This document shows, piece after piece, positions 21,857 through 33,200 of a stretch of 40,560 nucleotides of DNA. The notes under the pieces are model-generated. The model saw nothing but the letters and a program-made list of their open reading frames with translations, did no database searches and was not told the origin of the DNA. The position numbers and the translations under genes are program-made. The stretch is from Byssochlamys sp. IMV 00236. Lineage: Eukaryota > Ascomycota > Eurotiomycetes > Eurotiales > Thermoascaceae. The DNA lies in assembly GCA_001931875.2 (NCBI GenBank), contig MSJH02000027.1, positions 1-40,560 on the forward strand. The letters are read 5' to 3'. How positions within the stretch are numbered: the first letter of the stretch is position 1; each line of letters starts with the position of its first letter.

Positions 21857-23540
21857 TTATTTTTTCCTTTTTTCTCTATTTCCAATCACTACTCCTGCAT
21901 TACTTGATGAGCGTTTCTATGATAATCATTAGTTATTTGTATAAATGAACAATTTAATAGCATTTACCCTTCCTGTATTTGTTGTTATTCCTGCTCCACC
22001 TTTTTGTAGTTTAACCTTGTGTTCCATTTCCGTTTTATCGACCAACTTCTTTAATTCAAACATGTTCAAAATAGAATTTTGCAAGTGTTCAAACTTTTGA
22101 CAGATAATAGCTGTTGGCATAATGGGCCTTGGTCCTATAAAAGAGAGGAATAAATCAACATGACAGCATACTTTTAATAGTCATTTACCAATTCCTAATT
22201 CTTCCAGTGTCTTTATCATCTTTTGTTGCATCGCTGGCTTGACTATAGGTAATTTCTGACTTCGCACATAAACACCTGGTGTAAGCTTTTCTCGTTTAAT
22301 CTCGGGCGGTGGTTCAACAACATCCATAGTAGCAGTTGATAGTTTTCTTCCCTTCTTCATTTCTTCTTGTAACTTTCTCTTTTTCTACATACCGACAATT
22401 AAATCAAATCAGCCTATCCTTTTATTAATCAACGCTTACCTTCATATCTGATGATATACTTGATGCTGTACCACCTGTAATTCCGATACTTCCAGGTGAA
22501 GAGAAATTGTTTGCATGATTAGCACTCAATGGTGTATTTGGTGTGGATGGAATCTGTTGAATCTGTTCCAGTTGTAATGAATTCAATAGACTTTCTCTTT
22601 CTTTGGCCAACTTGGATTCATTCAATTCGATTCTCTTTGCTTCAACTAATAATGCTTCCTCTTCCTCTACTTGTTCCTTCTTTCGATTAAATAGCATAAT
22701 CAACGCATTCTTTCTTTCGATTTCTCTAGATTTATCAAATGCATATTGTTGTGCAAGTACTTGTCTATCATAATCTCCTGTAGTAGGTCCCTTTCCATTT
22801 AAAATGAGTTTTCTGTAGATTGAATAAAATCTATCCTTTAAATCTTCCATTGTTCTCTGTTTATTCTCATAGTTGTATCTATCTTCAATCACTGGGAATC
22901 TCAAATCATACTTTTTACATAATTCAAATAAATAATCTGTCTCTTCTTTACTCCAATCATTATCTATCATTATAGTCAATATCAGTCTTGGATCATTTAT
23001 GAAAATAGTCAACCTGTCAAGTATTTTTCATAGTCCTCGTCTGTATATTGAAGAATATCAATCGTCTTGTTGAACTTTGCAAATTCATAGTCTATATCAT
23101 CACATATTAATGTATTGTTTAATTATCCTCTTTCATCAGTACCTTGATTGTCTGCCTCACTTTGTTTCACCCAATGCTTTAGTACTAATCCATCGTTTCT
23201 GGCCGGATTGGTAAATTCTTGATGAATCCTAACCACATTTATTTCAATAAGCTGCATGAAAAAAGAAGTAAATGTATTACCATGGTGTTGCCCTTTTGTT
23301 TGTCTGAAATTTAGATTTAAAAGTTGGTTTTACAAATGCAACAGGTGGTGCTCCTCCAATGAGCTGGTATAATTCTCTACTAATGCCCTCTAATCATTTA
23401 CTTTATTAATCAAATATTCAACCACAATAATTTACTTTGTCCTAACCTGGTCTCTTTTCTGTAGCTGGTTTGAGCTTTTTCTGAATTGGTTCCTTGGGTG
23501 GACTGATCTGCAGTATATCGCGAATATCTGAACTGGACAT
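21857..23540 (-). CDS. SWC4: SWC4/DMAP1 homologue (NuA4 and SWR1 subunit)
   Basis: Eight exons fit phase: 23540-23447, 23389-23281, 23228-23143, 23091-23014, 22963-22440, 22384-22189, 22134-21968 and 21916-21857, giving about 437 aa. The N-terminus has the family opening [12 protein letters not shown] and [39 protein letters not shown] follows. The SANT/Myb-like domain contains [19 protein letters not shown] and a coiled basic segment ([18 protein letters not shown]). A conserved C-terminal part ends in a Lys/Arg-rich tail. SWC4/DMAP1 is shared by the NuA4 acetyltransferase and the H2A.Z-loading SWR1 remodeler and binds nucleosomal DNA. The acceptor of exon 3 is the AG before GATTCATC, since an upstream AG breaks the frame. 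The last exon is inferred: without splicing the frame stops at 21929, giving a slightly shorter, different tail. Confidence 0.9.
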
Positions 23541-24294
23541 GAAAAAAAAAAAAAGAGAGAAAAATAGAGAACAAAAAAATTTCCTTTTTGGTTTATATTT
23601 CTGGAATGACGCAAAAACAAAGTCTTTAGGTTTTTAGTGTTTAGCTTCTCTTCAATCAACACCAAAGCGAAAAATAAGCCTTATGCTCAAACAGTAAAGA
23701 CAACAACAAGAGTGGAACTAATGGAGCTCTCCTGTTCGACATTTCCGCTGTGATGAGGAAATACGCTGATCGCCAGAGTATGGTTCTTCTTAAGGAGCAA
23801 CGCCCTAATATTTACGCATATGTACCATTAACTGACAGGCATCGTCGTTATTTATACAACTTCATCCTAGGAGTGCAGCCGAGCACATCTATCTCGAATT
23901 CTGCTCAATAATTATGCGGAATAATGTTATCTGCTGCTATGTCTCATTGAATGCCAATAGTCTGATCAAATCCAATTCTTTACAAGCACAAGGAAGCTAT
24001 ATAGAATATCTACGATTACAAAAGTTTGATTTGATATGCTCTCAAGGTTCTCATGCTTTTTCACCTGACTCATGACGCGTCAAATCTCAGCTTCAACGTT
24101 TGATAAGATACACCTTTTTCATAAATAACTCGCACGCATTACAAGATCAATAACAATTAACACTTTAGTTAATTTTCTATGTCTTTTTTATTATTTAAAA
24201 AGACAACATTTAATACATAAGATGGGCTTGATATTTTTGAGAAAAGATAAATATGGTCAACACTTTATACAAAATAAAAAGTTGTTAGAGACCT
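23541..24294. other. Intergenic region upstream of SWC4
   Basis: It begins with a run of A/T just before the SWC4 start. The rest is AT-rich with stops in all frames. No gene is recognised. Confidence 0.4.
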
Positions 24295-24810
24295 CATATA
24301 AATAGTCTGATCTTGACTTCTTTTTCTTTTCTTCTTTGGACCAAAAAGGAAGATCAGCTATTCATCAGCTAGCCCTAAGGTATGTTATATTCTTTACTCT
24401 TGTAAAAAAAACTAATATGTAGTGTTATAGATCATAAAATCGAAAACGGTAACCGGTGCTAGCTAGGGGTAGTTTGGTTCTTACCAAACCTTGGTCCCAT
24501 CCGCTCTCTTTCTTGCTTTCTCTCTCTCTTGTCTCTTCTTCCTCCGGGCCAGTTATCGCTGGCCTATATAATGCACTTCGGGTAAGATATTAATAATTAC
24601 TTCTATAAGTTTACTCACTTTTCTTGCTTCTCTTTTTCTCTTATAAACCCTCTTCTTTATAATGTAAGTATTTAATATCAATGTAAATAACTGACTTACT
24701 AATCACTTCTTTATTCATCCTTTTGCTTTTGATGGGCTCTCTTTTTTATTATTTGTTGTATCTTTTGTTATTTTTTGTTGTCTGAAATTATCATTTTTTT
24801 TTATCAGTGA
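24295..24810 (+). ncRNA. Candidate spliced non-coding transcript
   Basis: A TATA-like CATATAAATAG at 24295-24305 is followed by a textbook short intron: GTATGT donor at 24380, ACTAAT branch-like site, TATAG acceptor at 24429-24430 (51 nt). The next segment contains a perfect hairpin GTTTGGT/ACCAAAC (24472-24489) and, after a CT-rich tract, a second perfect hairpin GGCCAG/CTGGCC with a 6-nt loop (24547-24564). Further donor-like GTAAGA (24582) and GTAAGT (24664) and a branch/acceptor pair TTACTAATC...TATCAG ending at 24807 follow. No meaningful open frame spans the putative exons. It could be a structured or spliced non-coding RNA, an untranslated leader, or part of a repeat element; no known RNA class fits. 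Confidence 0.25.
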
Positions 24811-25478
24811 ATAAAGTGTAAATGAGTATTTATCAAGTAATAACAAATTATCAGCTAATGCAAACGAGCATTACTATGTCGACGAACAAGATATTAGCCT
24901 TTGCTTTCATAGCTTTCGAAACATTGCTCAAGATCATGTAGTCTGATAGTATCAATGGAAAACACGAGCAACAGCGGCCTTTATGCTAGACGTTGAATGA
25001 AGAGAATGAGAGCCTTGAATCTTGTTGTGACTAGGCCTGCCTTCTTCATAATACCTATTTTGCTTGCCTTGGGCTTAATCTCTTTTGGTAGACGTACAAT
25101 CAGAGTAACGCCGATTAGCTGTCCCATGAATTCGACGAACAATGCATTTCTGTGTTTTAGGATTCTTCGCTCAGACCTTGGCTTTTACATTATTGCCCAG
25201 GCATCAACCAGGTTCAGGATTGAATCAATATCGAATATTTCCTGATATCATCTCGATAGCTTGTTTTTTGTTTGCTTTCTAGCTTTAAAAGATTGTTATA
25301 ACAAGACATGACTAACAAAGCTGGACTTGTAAGAATGGAAAAATCGGAAAGCAGAACGAATCATATTCAGATGCTGCAAGAAAAGTTAGCTTTTGGGCAC
25401 AAGGCACACGACTACTAATGGTAGATCGTACTGGATAAGTTCTACGCAGCCCGGTCCTTCCAGTGTCTATTGTAATTT

Positions 25479-25999
25479 TCAAAATCTGATTTCCGAGTAG
25501 TCGTGTTGTTTAATGTATTTTCTTATCTTCACTCTTGTGAATAAGAGTATTGCTATTGCCCTCAAATTTCTCATGTTGATTCTTATGAAATTGAAAACCA
25601 ATCCACCTTTGGAACTTCTAATAGCTTGAGGCGTTCTCTTATTTGGAATATATGTATTCTTTGTCTTTAATGTTATCACATCAAAGGGGGGGATGCTCAA
25701 AATAGTTGTTGTTTTGGGCTCCTGCCTTGGGCACAGCCATAACAGCGCGATTTCCTTTTTTCGACCATGCTACGGAACATGTCATGTTGATATGAAAAGC
25801 AGTCTCGTCAATGAAAATGTAGTTGTTCTAAAAGTCTTCTTGTGTCTTCCTTTTGTCTCCGAGATGACTTTACGTCAAAAAGGTCAAGTCTGTTTTTAAG
25901 ATAAACTTCATCACCCAACTTCCGAACCGAGTGTCTAAATTTGATTTTCTTTATAGTCCAACATGTCTTTTCCTTTTCCGTCTTTGTAAATAAAAGCAA
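25479..25999 (-). mobile_element. Tc1/mariner-like transposase remnant (first DDE Asp region)
   Basis: The minus strand contains FIDETAFHINMTCSVAWSKK followed by GNRAVMAVPKAGAQ near 25820-25720. This is the segment around the first catalytic Asp of Tc1-like DDE transposases (FVDEAxFxxxxxxxxAWSxxG). Upstream, at 25999-25808, a frame with TIKKIKFRHSVRKLGDEVYL leads into it after a frameshift. Downstream, at 25700-25479, a third frame with VITLKTKNTYIPNKRTPQAI resembles the variable insert before the second Asp. Multiple frame changes and stops show it is inactive. I could not identify terminal inverted repeats, and the C-terminal DN and E motifs are not recognisable below 25479. Confidence 0.6.
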
Positions 26000-26215
26000 G
26001 TAATAATGAATAAAAGAAAGAAAGAGTCCGTTTGTTTCTTGAAAGCACGGAATAATTTTCTTTTAATGGCCAAAGTTTATTCCTGAGCCTGAATTAATTT
26101 TTATTTTTAAACTGCACGAATATTTTGTGAAAAGTGTACACAGTACACAAAATAATTATCTCTTTTTTCATAGTCCTTTTTTTTCTCTTTTCTTTACTTT
26201 TACCTTACTTTTTTT

Positions 26216-27672
26216 ATGTTTGCTAAAGAAAGGCCATTACCAAAGGCTCTAAACATAATCCGTCCTGCACCTCCACCTTTTCCAAACCAACACGATTCAC
26301 TTTCTTCTTCAACAGCATCCTCACCTTCTGAAATATCTACCATTTCAAATTTTTCTACCTTTTCTAATAGTCGACCACAACCTACTATATTCAATCCTGC
26401 ATCACTCTTTCAGAGCAACATAAACACTTTTAAATCACCAGCTAGTACAGTTGGTATCAATCCTCAGCGATTTTATCAAAGACCAAGAAGTAATTCTAAC
26501 TTATCAAGGTCAACTTTTTTCTCAGCCTTTTCTGATCATCACAATAATACAAATACTGATAATGAAGAAGAGGACGAACTTGATAGTATTGATGGCTTAA
26601 CAGACGAAGAAGAAATCGAAGTAGAGGAAGATGATGATGAGGAAGAAGAAGATATCAAAGTGGTAGCAAAAGTAAAACATGGAACTATCATGAATGGCAA
26701 AGGAGAGTTTGTTAACAAAGGAAATAATCACGAACATTGGCTGGAAGAAGCAAGAGCAAACAGAAAGGTAACAAAAAAGTGAAAGCAAATAAAGGTTTGT
26801 TTATATAGTAACCATGTACATCATTTTCAATATAGGTTGCTGATCTTGAAATAGAAAATCAAAACCTACTACAGCTCAATGCAAGTCTTGAAGCTAAATT
26901 AAGACAGCAAGCATCACGAATAGCCGAGTTAGAAAAGAAGTTACAACAAGGGTAACAAGAGAGGATGTACATAAATTAAATAATGAAATGGTAGTAACCC
27001 TAAAGAATAGGACCGAAGCACCCCTGACACCCATTTCGGATAAACACGTGGAAGATGAAGACGACCGGGATGAAGTAAGCAGAAATAGAATATTAAGATA
27101 ATAATCAAATGAACTTACTCCCTCTTATAGACAGCCTTGTTGTATAACAAAGAGTTAGCAGAAGAGGAGGCCGAAGCTGATAAAGCATTTCATCAAATAA
27201 GATCCGCCCTTGAACAGCTGATTGTACAAGCTGAATCTGCATTAATTCAGAAATCAAAACAATCTGGCAAGGTACTACAAGATTATACCTATCAGAAGGA
27301 AGACGAAGGTAACATCATATCTCTCTTTCTTTATGATGTATTCATTATTGTTTATTAGAAATCCTTCAAAAGTTATCTATTCGCTCATCCTCTCCTACCG
27401 AACTCAAGAAAAGACCTTCAACCAGACGTGTGTCTGATAGTTCAACTAAGCCATTACCAAGACCTTCGAGCGTGAAGATGTCGAGGAACATATCTCGTCA
27501 ATCCTCTCCTCCTGTTCTTCAACGTTCAGCCTCTCCATCTTATTTACAACGTTCAGCCTCTCCATCTTACTTGCAACGCTCTGCTTCTCCATCTATACAA
27601 CACAGACCTTCGTCTAGACAAAGTGTTCGTAAGCAGAGTCAAGATATGGGAAAGCCAAAATGGCACAACTGA
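26216..27672 (+). CDS. Coiled-coil and Ser-rich protein, function unknown
   Basis: Five exons (26216-26767, 26836-26951, 27011-27074, 27131-27308, 27359-27672) join in phase to 407 aa. The N-terminal 110 residues are Ser/Pro/Asn-rich. A strongly acidic block follows (DEEEIEVEEDDDEEEEDI). Exons 2-4 form a coiled coil with heptad-like Leu (VADLEIENQNLLQLNASLE, SRIAELEKKLQQ, then FHQIRSALEQLIVQ). The C-terminus is basic and Ser-rich, with three 27-bp tandem repeats encoding QRSASPSYL at 27520-27600. The repeated RSxSP sites look like phosphorylation sites for SR-type or proline-directed kinases. A short coiled coil flanked by disordered tails suits a scaffold or cytoskeleton-associated protein, but no family is recognised. 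Intron 2 removes an in-frame TAA that immediately follows KKLQQG. Confidence 0.7.
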
Positions 27673-28544
27673 AATTTCTATACGTTCTTTACTGCAACCA
27701 CTATGATCTAACTCTTTATGACTGAATCCATCTTTTTCTATATATGCCCACTTGTTATACCCAAACCTCATACTTTCCTTATTCATTCAACATTGAAATT
27801 TATATATGCCATTTTGTTATTTTTAGACACAGAACAATCACACACACATATTCTCTCTCTCATATAAACCAGCCCCCCTTCCTTTCTAGTCACTCCCTGG
27901 ACAAAAGAAAAAAAAGAGACTAAATGTAATACAACATACAAAAAATTGACGTGTACATAATTTACCTGATATTTGTAATACAAATAAACAAGTAGTAGCC
28001 TCCTCCCCCTTTTTTGCTATGTATTCTACAGTTCTTGTACTTTTCTGAATTTAGAGTTTCTTCTTCTTGAGGTCATTCCACAATCTATCGTCATGGTTAC
28101 TGAGTTTTTTACAAGTTGTTTATGCAAAGTAACTTTTATTTTTTCAGGAACAGCTACTATTCAATGTATACGCGTATTCTGTATTCTATTCATCTATGTT
28201 ATGAGGAGTATCTTTGGCTTATTTACGTGTCTTTTGACAAGGTTCAAGATGATCAGATGATGACTACAAAAAAACGAACCACAACGGACATTCAACTATT
28301 GTTGGAAATTCTAAAGCATTAAAATGACACAATGGCTAAAGATGAAGTAATCAGCCTACTCTCTAATATATAGATATCTCTTGTTCACGTCAGGCATATC
28401 TTCTTTACAAATTCCAAACGTCTCTTTTTCATTTGATATGACTTCTAAAGAGGTACATCTTTTGTTATGCTTCTTGTCCAGTTTATTTATTAATTTTTTT
28501 TTCCCAAGAAGCCATTGGTTCCAGCAAAAAAAAAAAGTCAGGAG
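27673..28544. other. Intergenic, no gene seen
   Basis: This is the 3' region of the preceding gene followed by AT-rich sequence. Short plus-strand frames at 28116-28322 and 28381-28611 have no recognisable similarity. Confidence 0.4.
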
Positions 28545-29048
28545 TCATTTCCTTTTTGACGGTGTCTTTATGTATTCAATTACATCTTTATCTAGGCTGA
28601 CGTGTTTGTAACTGCTGATATTTACGGCATCAGACCTTCCAGATGTCACTTCTCCCCCCTTTGCAAAAAATTGAGTAAATCTGTGATACTTTTTTCCTTT
28701 TTTGAACTTGATGTGATGTAAGAAAGGACCTGCATCCACAACAAAAGAAGAATGGTGGATTCTGCAATTATACATGACAATATAAAATCTGTATATTTCA
28801 TGTCTATTCACAGTTTCAACAAATTGATAAGTCGCGGTGCCATCTTTATCTCTAGAGACTGGTTGTGCGAACTCTTTATTTTTTTCATTTTCATTTTGCC
28901 TCAAAGGTGCGTGTTTTGAAAGAATAACTGTACCAATGGATGAGATGCAGTTAGCAATCCTTATATTTACTCCTTTTCTATTGCGTGCTTTTACGTTAGA
29001 TGGATTCCCTAGCCGCTGATCAAATGGACTACTATTTCTTTGTGCTTC

Positions 29049-29051
<3 letters not shown>
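28545..29051 (-). mobile_element. Tc1/mariner-like transposase remnant with lost catalytic Asp
   Basis: A minus-strand frame contains RKGVNIRIANCISSIGTVIL, then QFVETVNRHEIYRFYIVMYN followed by CRIHHSSFVVDA. This is the central part of a DDE_3-type transposase of the kind that in Mucorales reads VMDNCRIHHSxFVVDA. The catalytic Asp preceding Asn is replaced by Tyr. The sequence after FVVDA no longer matches the expected YSPxLNPIE region, so the C-terminal third is lost or rearranged. It belongs to a different lineage from the remnant at 25479-25999. A (TA)n tract directly abuts its upstream side, consistent with TA target preference, but inverted repeats are not evident. Confidence 0.65.

Positions 29052-29084
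<33 letters not shown>
29052..29084. repeat. (TA)n microsatellite
   Basis: Thirty-three bases of uninterrupted alternating T and A sit beside the transposase remnant. Confidence 0.95.
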
Positions 29085-29086
<2 letters not shown>

Positions 29087-29836
29087 ATCATAGCGCAAAT
29101 CTTGTTAAAAAGGTTGATAACAATAAATAATCTTCTGCTTCATATATTAAATACTGCAATATATGTTGTCATTGATTACCGTGATAAGCTTAGGCAAAGA
29201 GTAATATTCGCATGTGAGGATATTCGTCAGATATTGTTCAGGGCGCAAGTTTTTGTAAATCACTATCTATTTCTGCTTTCAAATGAAGTTATCCCTAGTT
29301 GTATTTATAAACAGAACTTCCGGTATTCCATATGTCAATCGATAAACGGTGATTGAGTTACATATGGTATGCTGAAAAATTCCAAGAATCAAAAGATGAA
29401 CAAGGACAATTAGCTTCACAATCTGATTTGAAATATTATTCATGATAATATAGTTCATCACTATACATTTGCAAAAGGAATTCAAGATATAGTTGTTTTT
29501 TATATGATAAAAAAAAATCATTAATTTAGCGTAAGGGTGTAAAATGGCCATGCCAGTGCTGTCTTCCTCGTGTACCAGTTTCAAAATCAAAGGATTCACA
29601 TACTGGACTCGAAGATGCCTTCCTTACGAAAGGAAACACTCCACAAATGCAATTTTGCTCCTATGGTATGTAATGTTAGAATTAGTATAAAAGTATATTC
29701 AAAATAAACTTGTATGAATATCCGCGACATGTAAAAAATATACTTTTAACTTCTTAAAAGTATCAACTGAAGTAAAACGAAATTAATCAGCGATGATTTT
29801 TAAAATGGCCAACGAGCCAAACTTTCCTTTGCCATC
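29085..29836. other. Intergenic AT-rich sequence
   Basis: A minus-strand frame of 106 codons at 29279-29599 is hydrophobic and AT-driven, with no recognisable family. Probably no gene. Confidence 0.4.
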
Positions 29837-30196
29837 TTGGTTCGAGTTTCTTTTCAGAAAGAAAGAGATAAAAAAGAGGTTTATTTTTTTATTCTAATTT
29901 TATGTTGTCAGTTTGATCAACAAAGATGGAAGTACACGTATAATTGTGATAAATACAGAGATCGGTGCATATCAAGGCAACTGATAGCCGTAGTTCTTAG
30001 AGAGCTGTTGAATTGGGTGCTTGAGATATGGTTGAGGTTTGCCATCAGGAAGCTAGCGTATGCAGCGTCATATATTTTTGAGAAAACGCCAAACTCCATA
30101 GGTTTGGCTGTACAAAAGGGGATCCAACCAGAGGGCGTGTCACTATTGACACCCCATTTCATCTTTATTTTTTCTTGTCGAGCAATTGCAGTTTAA
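29837..30196 (+). pseudogene. Repeat-derived coding remnant abutting RAV1
   Basis: An open plus-strand frame of about 119 codons includes CCQFDQQRWKYTYNCDKYRD, RQLIAVVLRELLNWVLEIW and FEKTPNSIGLAVQKGIQPEG. Its residue make-up is that of real protein sequence. Its beginning shares TATGTTGTCAGTTTG and the following CACGT(A/G)TAATT with the degenerate copy at 20576, and its CCQF motif with a copy near 7685 (KCCQFVNRQ). It therefore seems to be a piece of a dispersed, multi-copy gene or element. No ATG with family support is visible, and the stop lies only 12 bp upstream of the RAV1 start. It may be an old insertion lying in the RAV1 promoter. Confidence 0.4.
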
Positions 30197-30208
30197 CACA
30201 CGACTTTA

Positions 30209-33200
30209 ATGTTTTTAGAGCAAATTTGCCCTGGACAAGTGAATCCGGCTTTTCAAGCGATTCATACGTTCACTTATAGCAACAACAGATTCATTGTACA
30301 CCTAATGTCAGCATCATTGTGGTCATATTAAACCTTTACTTTATAGGTCTATGCAACGGGATCTAAAATAGTCATTTATGCCGACCCTAACAGACTGGTT
30401 CAAATCATCACAGCATCCTCAGTATTCAACTTACAAACACCTGTCATGGAACCCATTACAGCTGTGTCCGGAAGTAGTTTTACAGGAAAAGTAAGATTCT
30501 TTAAAGAGTTACACCACAGAAAGAAAAGAAAAACAGAGATATTAAGTTCCCTCGAAACTAGATTGCTATTTCATACAAGAATCAAATAGCCATCATGAAG
30601 CCAAACCAAAACGATCACTGGACAGTTGAATGTGCCTTTGAAACAGAGCTAGAGACTATTCACTGTCTCGACTGGAGTAAAAACAGTTAAAGTGATTTCC
30701 CCTCTTACTTTGAGTTTTAGAAAGAAAAACATAGGACTTATACCTGTAATAGATGAGCTACTAAGCGTGGGGGACATGATACTACTATGGAGTTATCAAG
30801 AGGAGAGTTGGGATTTGACCTGGAAGAAAAAACCTGCGGATGAGGTTATTTATGCTAAATTTGAACCAAATTCTAGTTCATTTGCAGCCATATGCAAGGT
30901 ATGATTGGCTTATTCTCGATCATAAGGTCAAAGAGACTGTATTTGCTCATTAAACAATTAGTGTGATCGTATGGTTACTCTGTGGTATAAAGATGGTTTA
31001 GATTACAGCTTCACTTTTCTTCCTCATCCTGCTCAAGTCACTCATTTTGCATGGAGAGTCTCGTCTTGCACAAAGGAAGATGACTGTACATTATTCACAA
31101 TGGCACGCGATGGCATTGGACGATTCTGGAGTCCAGTTAGCTTGGATAAACCACATATATTGTACATGTGCGCTGTCATTGACTCAAATCAATCGCTTGT
31201 TACCAGTGAGAACGACGATTTGGAGAACAAGGAAGATTTTTCGCCTATTCACTATATTGGCTGCGATGAACTCTTAAATGCTATTCACGCTCAATTCAAG
31301 TCTCACTCAAGGCATGATCGCTTTGACCAGAGGCTTGAAAGGATCAGAGACCGTGTTAAAGATACCCCAGATTTACTGTTTAGAATACAAGCGGATGGCT
31401 CTTTGACTTTGTGGGGAGTGCAGGTAAGCCCATAAACTATTTTTTTTAGAGAATATGAATAGCTGAAAAGGGTTTAGCATCTCAATACTTGGCCACGAAG
31501 GATTCCTAGAGTCTTTGTTGTCTTAAGAGTCGCAAGAGCAATCGATCCGCTTCATTACATTTACTTTCTGAACCCAACCCATATCTTACATGACTATTCT
31601 CATATACAATCTTCTTGTAAGTCCAAAGTCTTGACAACAACTAAACAATGATAACTAAGACCATGTTTAGCTACTATTAAACCCATAGAACTTTCGCTTG
31701 TAGCTTATAATTCGCATGGGCAGTTGAGATGCTACAGCTTAAATCTAGTAGACTTTTTAGATAGTACATCCTTTTCACCAAAATTACACCTGAAATATTC
31801 TTGGTTAGGACATCAGCATGCAATTTCCAAATTGTATCAAACACACAAGAATAGATTTTGTACGATTGGTATTGATGGACAGATTAATGTTTGGAAATAT
31901 GAACTACGAGATGTAAGGAGAATATAGAGTAAAAAAAATGCATAATTAAGTTTAACCTGATAATAGACATGCAATCGAGTCACCAGTGAGCTCCAAATGG
32001 ATTGCTCGTTATCTGTTCGTTCTAGTAATATTCTAGCTGCTCCTGTCGGAAAAGGTAAGAACAGTACATGACTCTATCTGCGAATACTGAATATCAAGTT
32101 ACATTATAAAGAAAAATATGTGGCAGTCTATGACGGAAGACAAGTACAGATATATGGATTTGACCTACAAGACTGCCATGTCCATCAAAGCACCAAAACA
32201 TGTCCAGTAGATGGAGATTTGCTACCGCTTTCTGATTTATTTGTGTATAACATAGAAGACGAGGCTACAACAGAAATAAAATCTCATATTTTAATCGGCA
32301 TTTCCGCTACAGAAAATGTAATATATTCCTGGGAACTCATCCTTCGTCAAGATGATTTTGATATCAAGTCAAGAGGTAAGCAAGAGATGAATTGGGAAGA
32401 GCCTCCGGTCAAGGCAGTATCTGCAAGCCAATGGGCAACAAATACAGCCTCTAAACTGTTTCATCGATTGACGTTTGATAAACGGGTGGCCATGGCTTTA
32501 TGCGTTGGTTCAACTATTATATTTTACAATATGCATCTTCCTTCTAATGACGGTATCATCGAATGGAATACGTTGTACTCTATTCAAGTTTCTTCTTCAT
32601 TGTTACCTATTCATCATATCAAATTTTGTTCTCCTAATACGCTGGCTGTTGTCTCTGGTAATGACTCGACTCAGCTGTCCATTTGGTCTGAGATACGCGT
32701 TGGAGTTGCTCCTGTTTGTGAAAGAACGTTACATTTCAAGTAAGTAATCTATTGCTATATGTGCTTTAATAGATGATTTATTGTCTATAGACAAACCATA
32801 AAAGATATTGCTTGGAATGTGACATCAGACGCACAGTTTATCTTGGCTATTGCCTTTACTGATTGTGTAGCCATATACGGACAAAAGCGAGCAACAGGTG
32901 TTAGAAGCGAAGTTGAGTGGGTTTGCTACACAAAGTTTAAAGTAGACACGTAACTATCAACTAGATAAATTATGCACTCAAAGTTCTCATTGTTTGGTTA
33001 TTATAGCTCAGAGGATATTACAGCCTTAGCTTGGGTAGACTATGGTGTCTTGACCGTGGCAACTGGTAATCAATTGAGATGTTATTTGAAATGGTTAACA
33101 GAACAAGATACAGTGAATCGAAGTAAGTTGCATCTCTTTGTGTAAAACATAATCTCATTTTTTTTATTACCAGTCAAGGAACCGATCAATAACAAGATAG

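Noticed and set aside
18770..24880. Similar short segments CAGCTAATGCAA...CATTAC near 18773 and 24852
   Set aside because: About 23 bp with three mismatches and no extended similarity, so it could be chance in AT-rich sequence.
28837..29356. Plus-strand frames overlapping the transposase remnant and the TA tract
   Set aside because: The minus strand has recognisable transposase motifs, and the TA tract makes any frame open.
29917..30162. 81-codon minus-strand frame opposite the repeat-derived ORF
   Set aside because: Plausible residues, but the plus strand shares encoded motifs with two other copies, so the plus strand is preferred.
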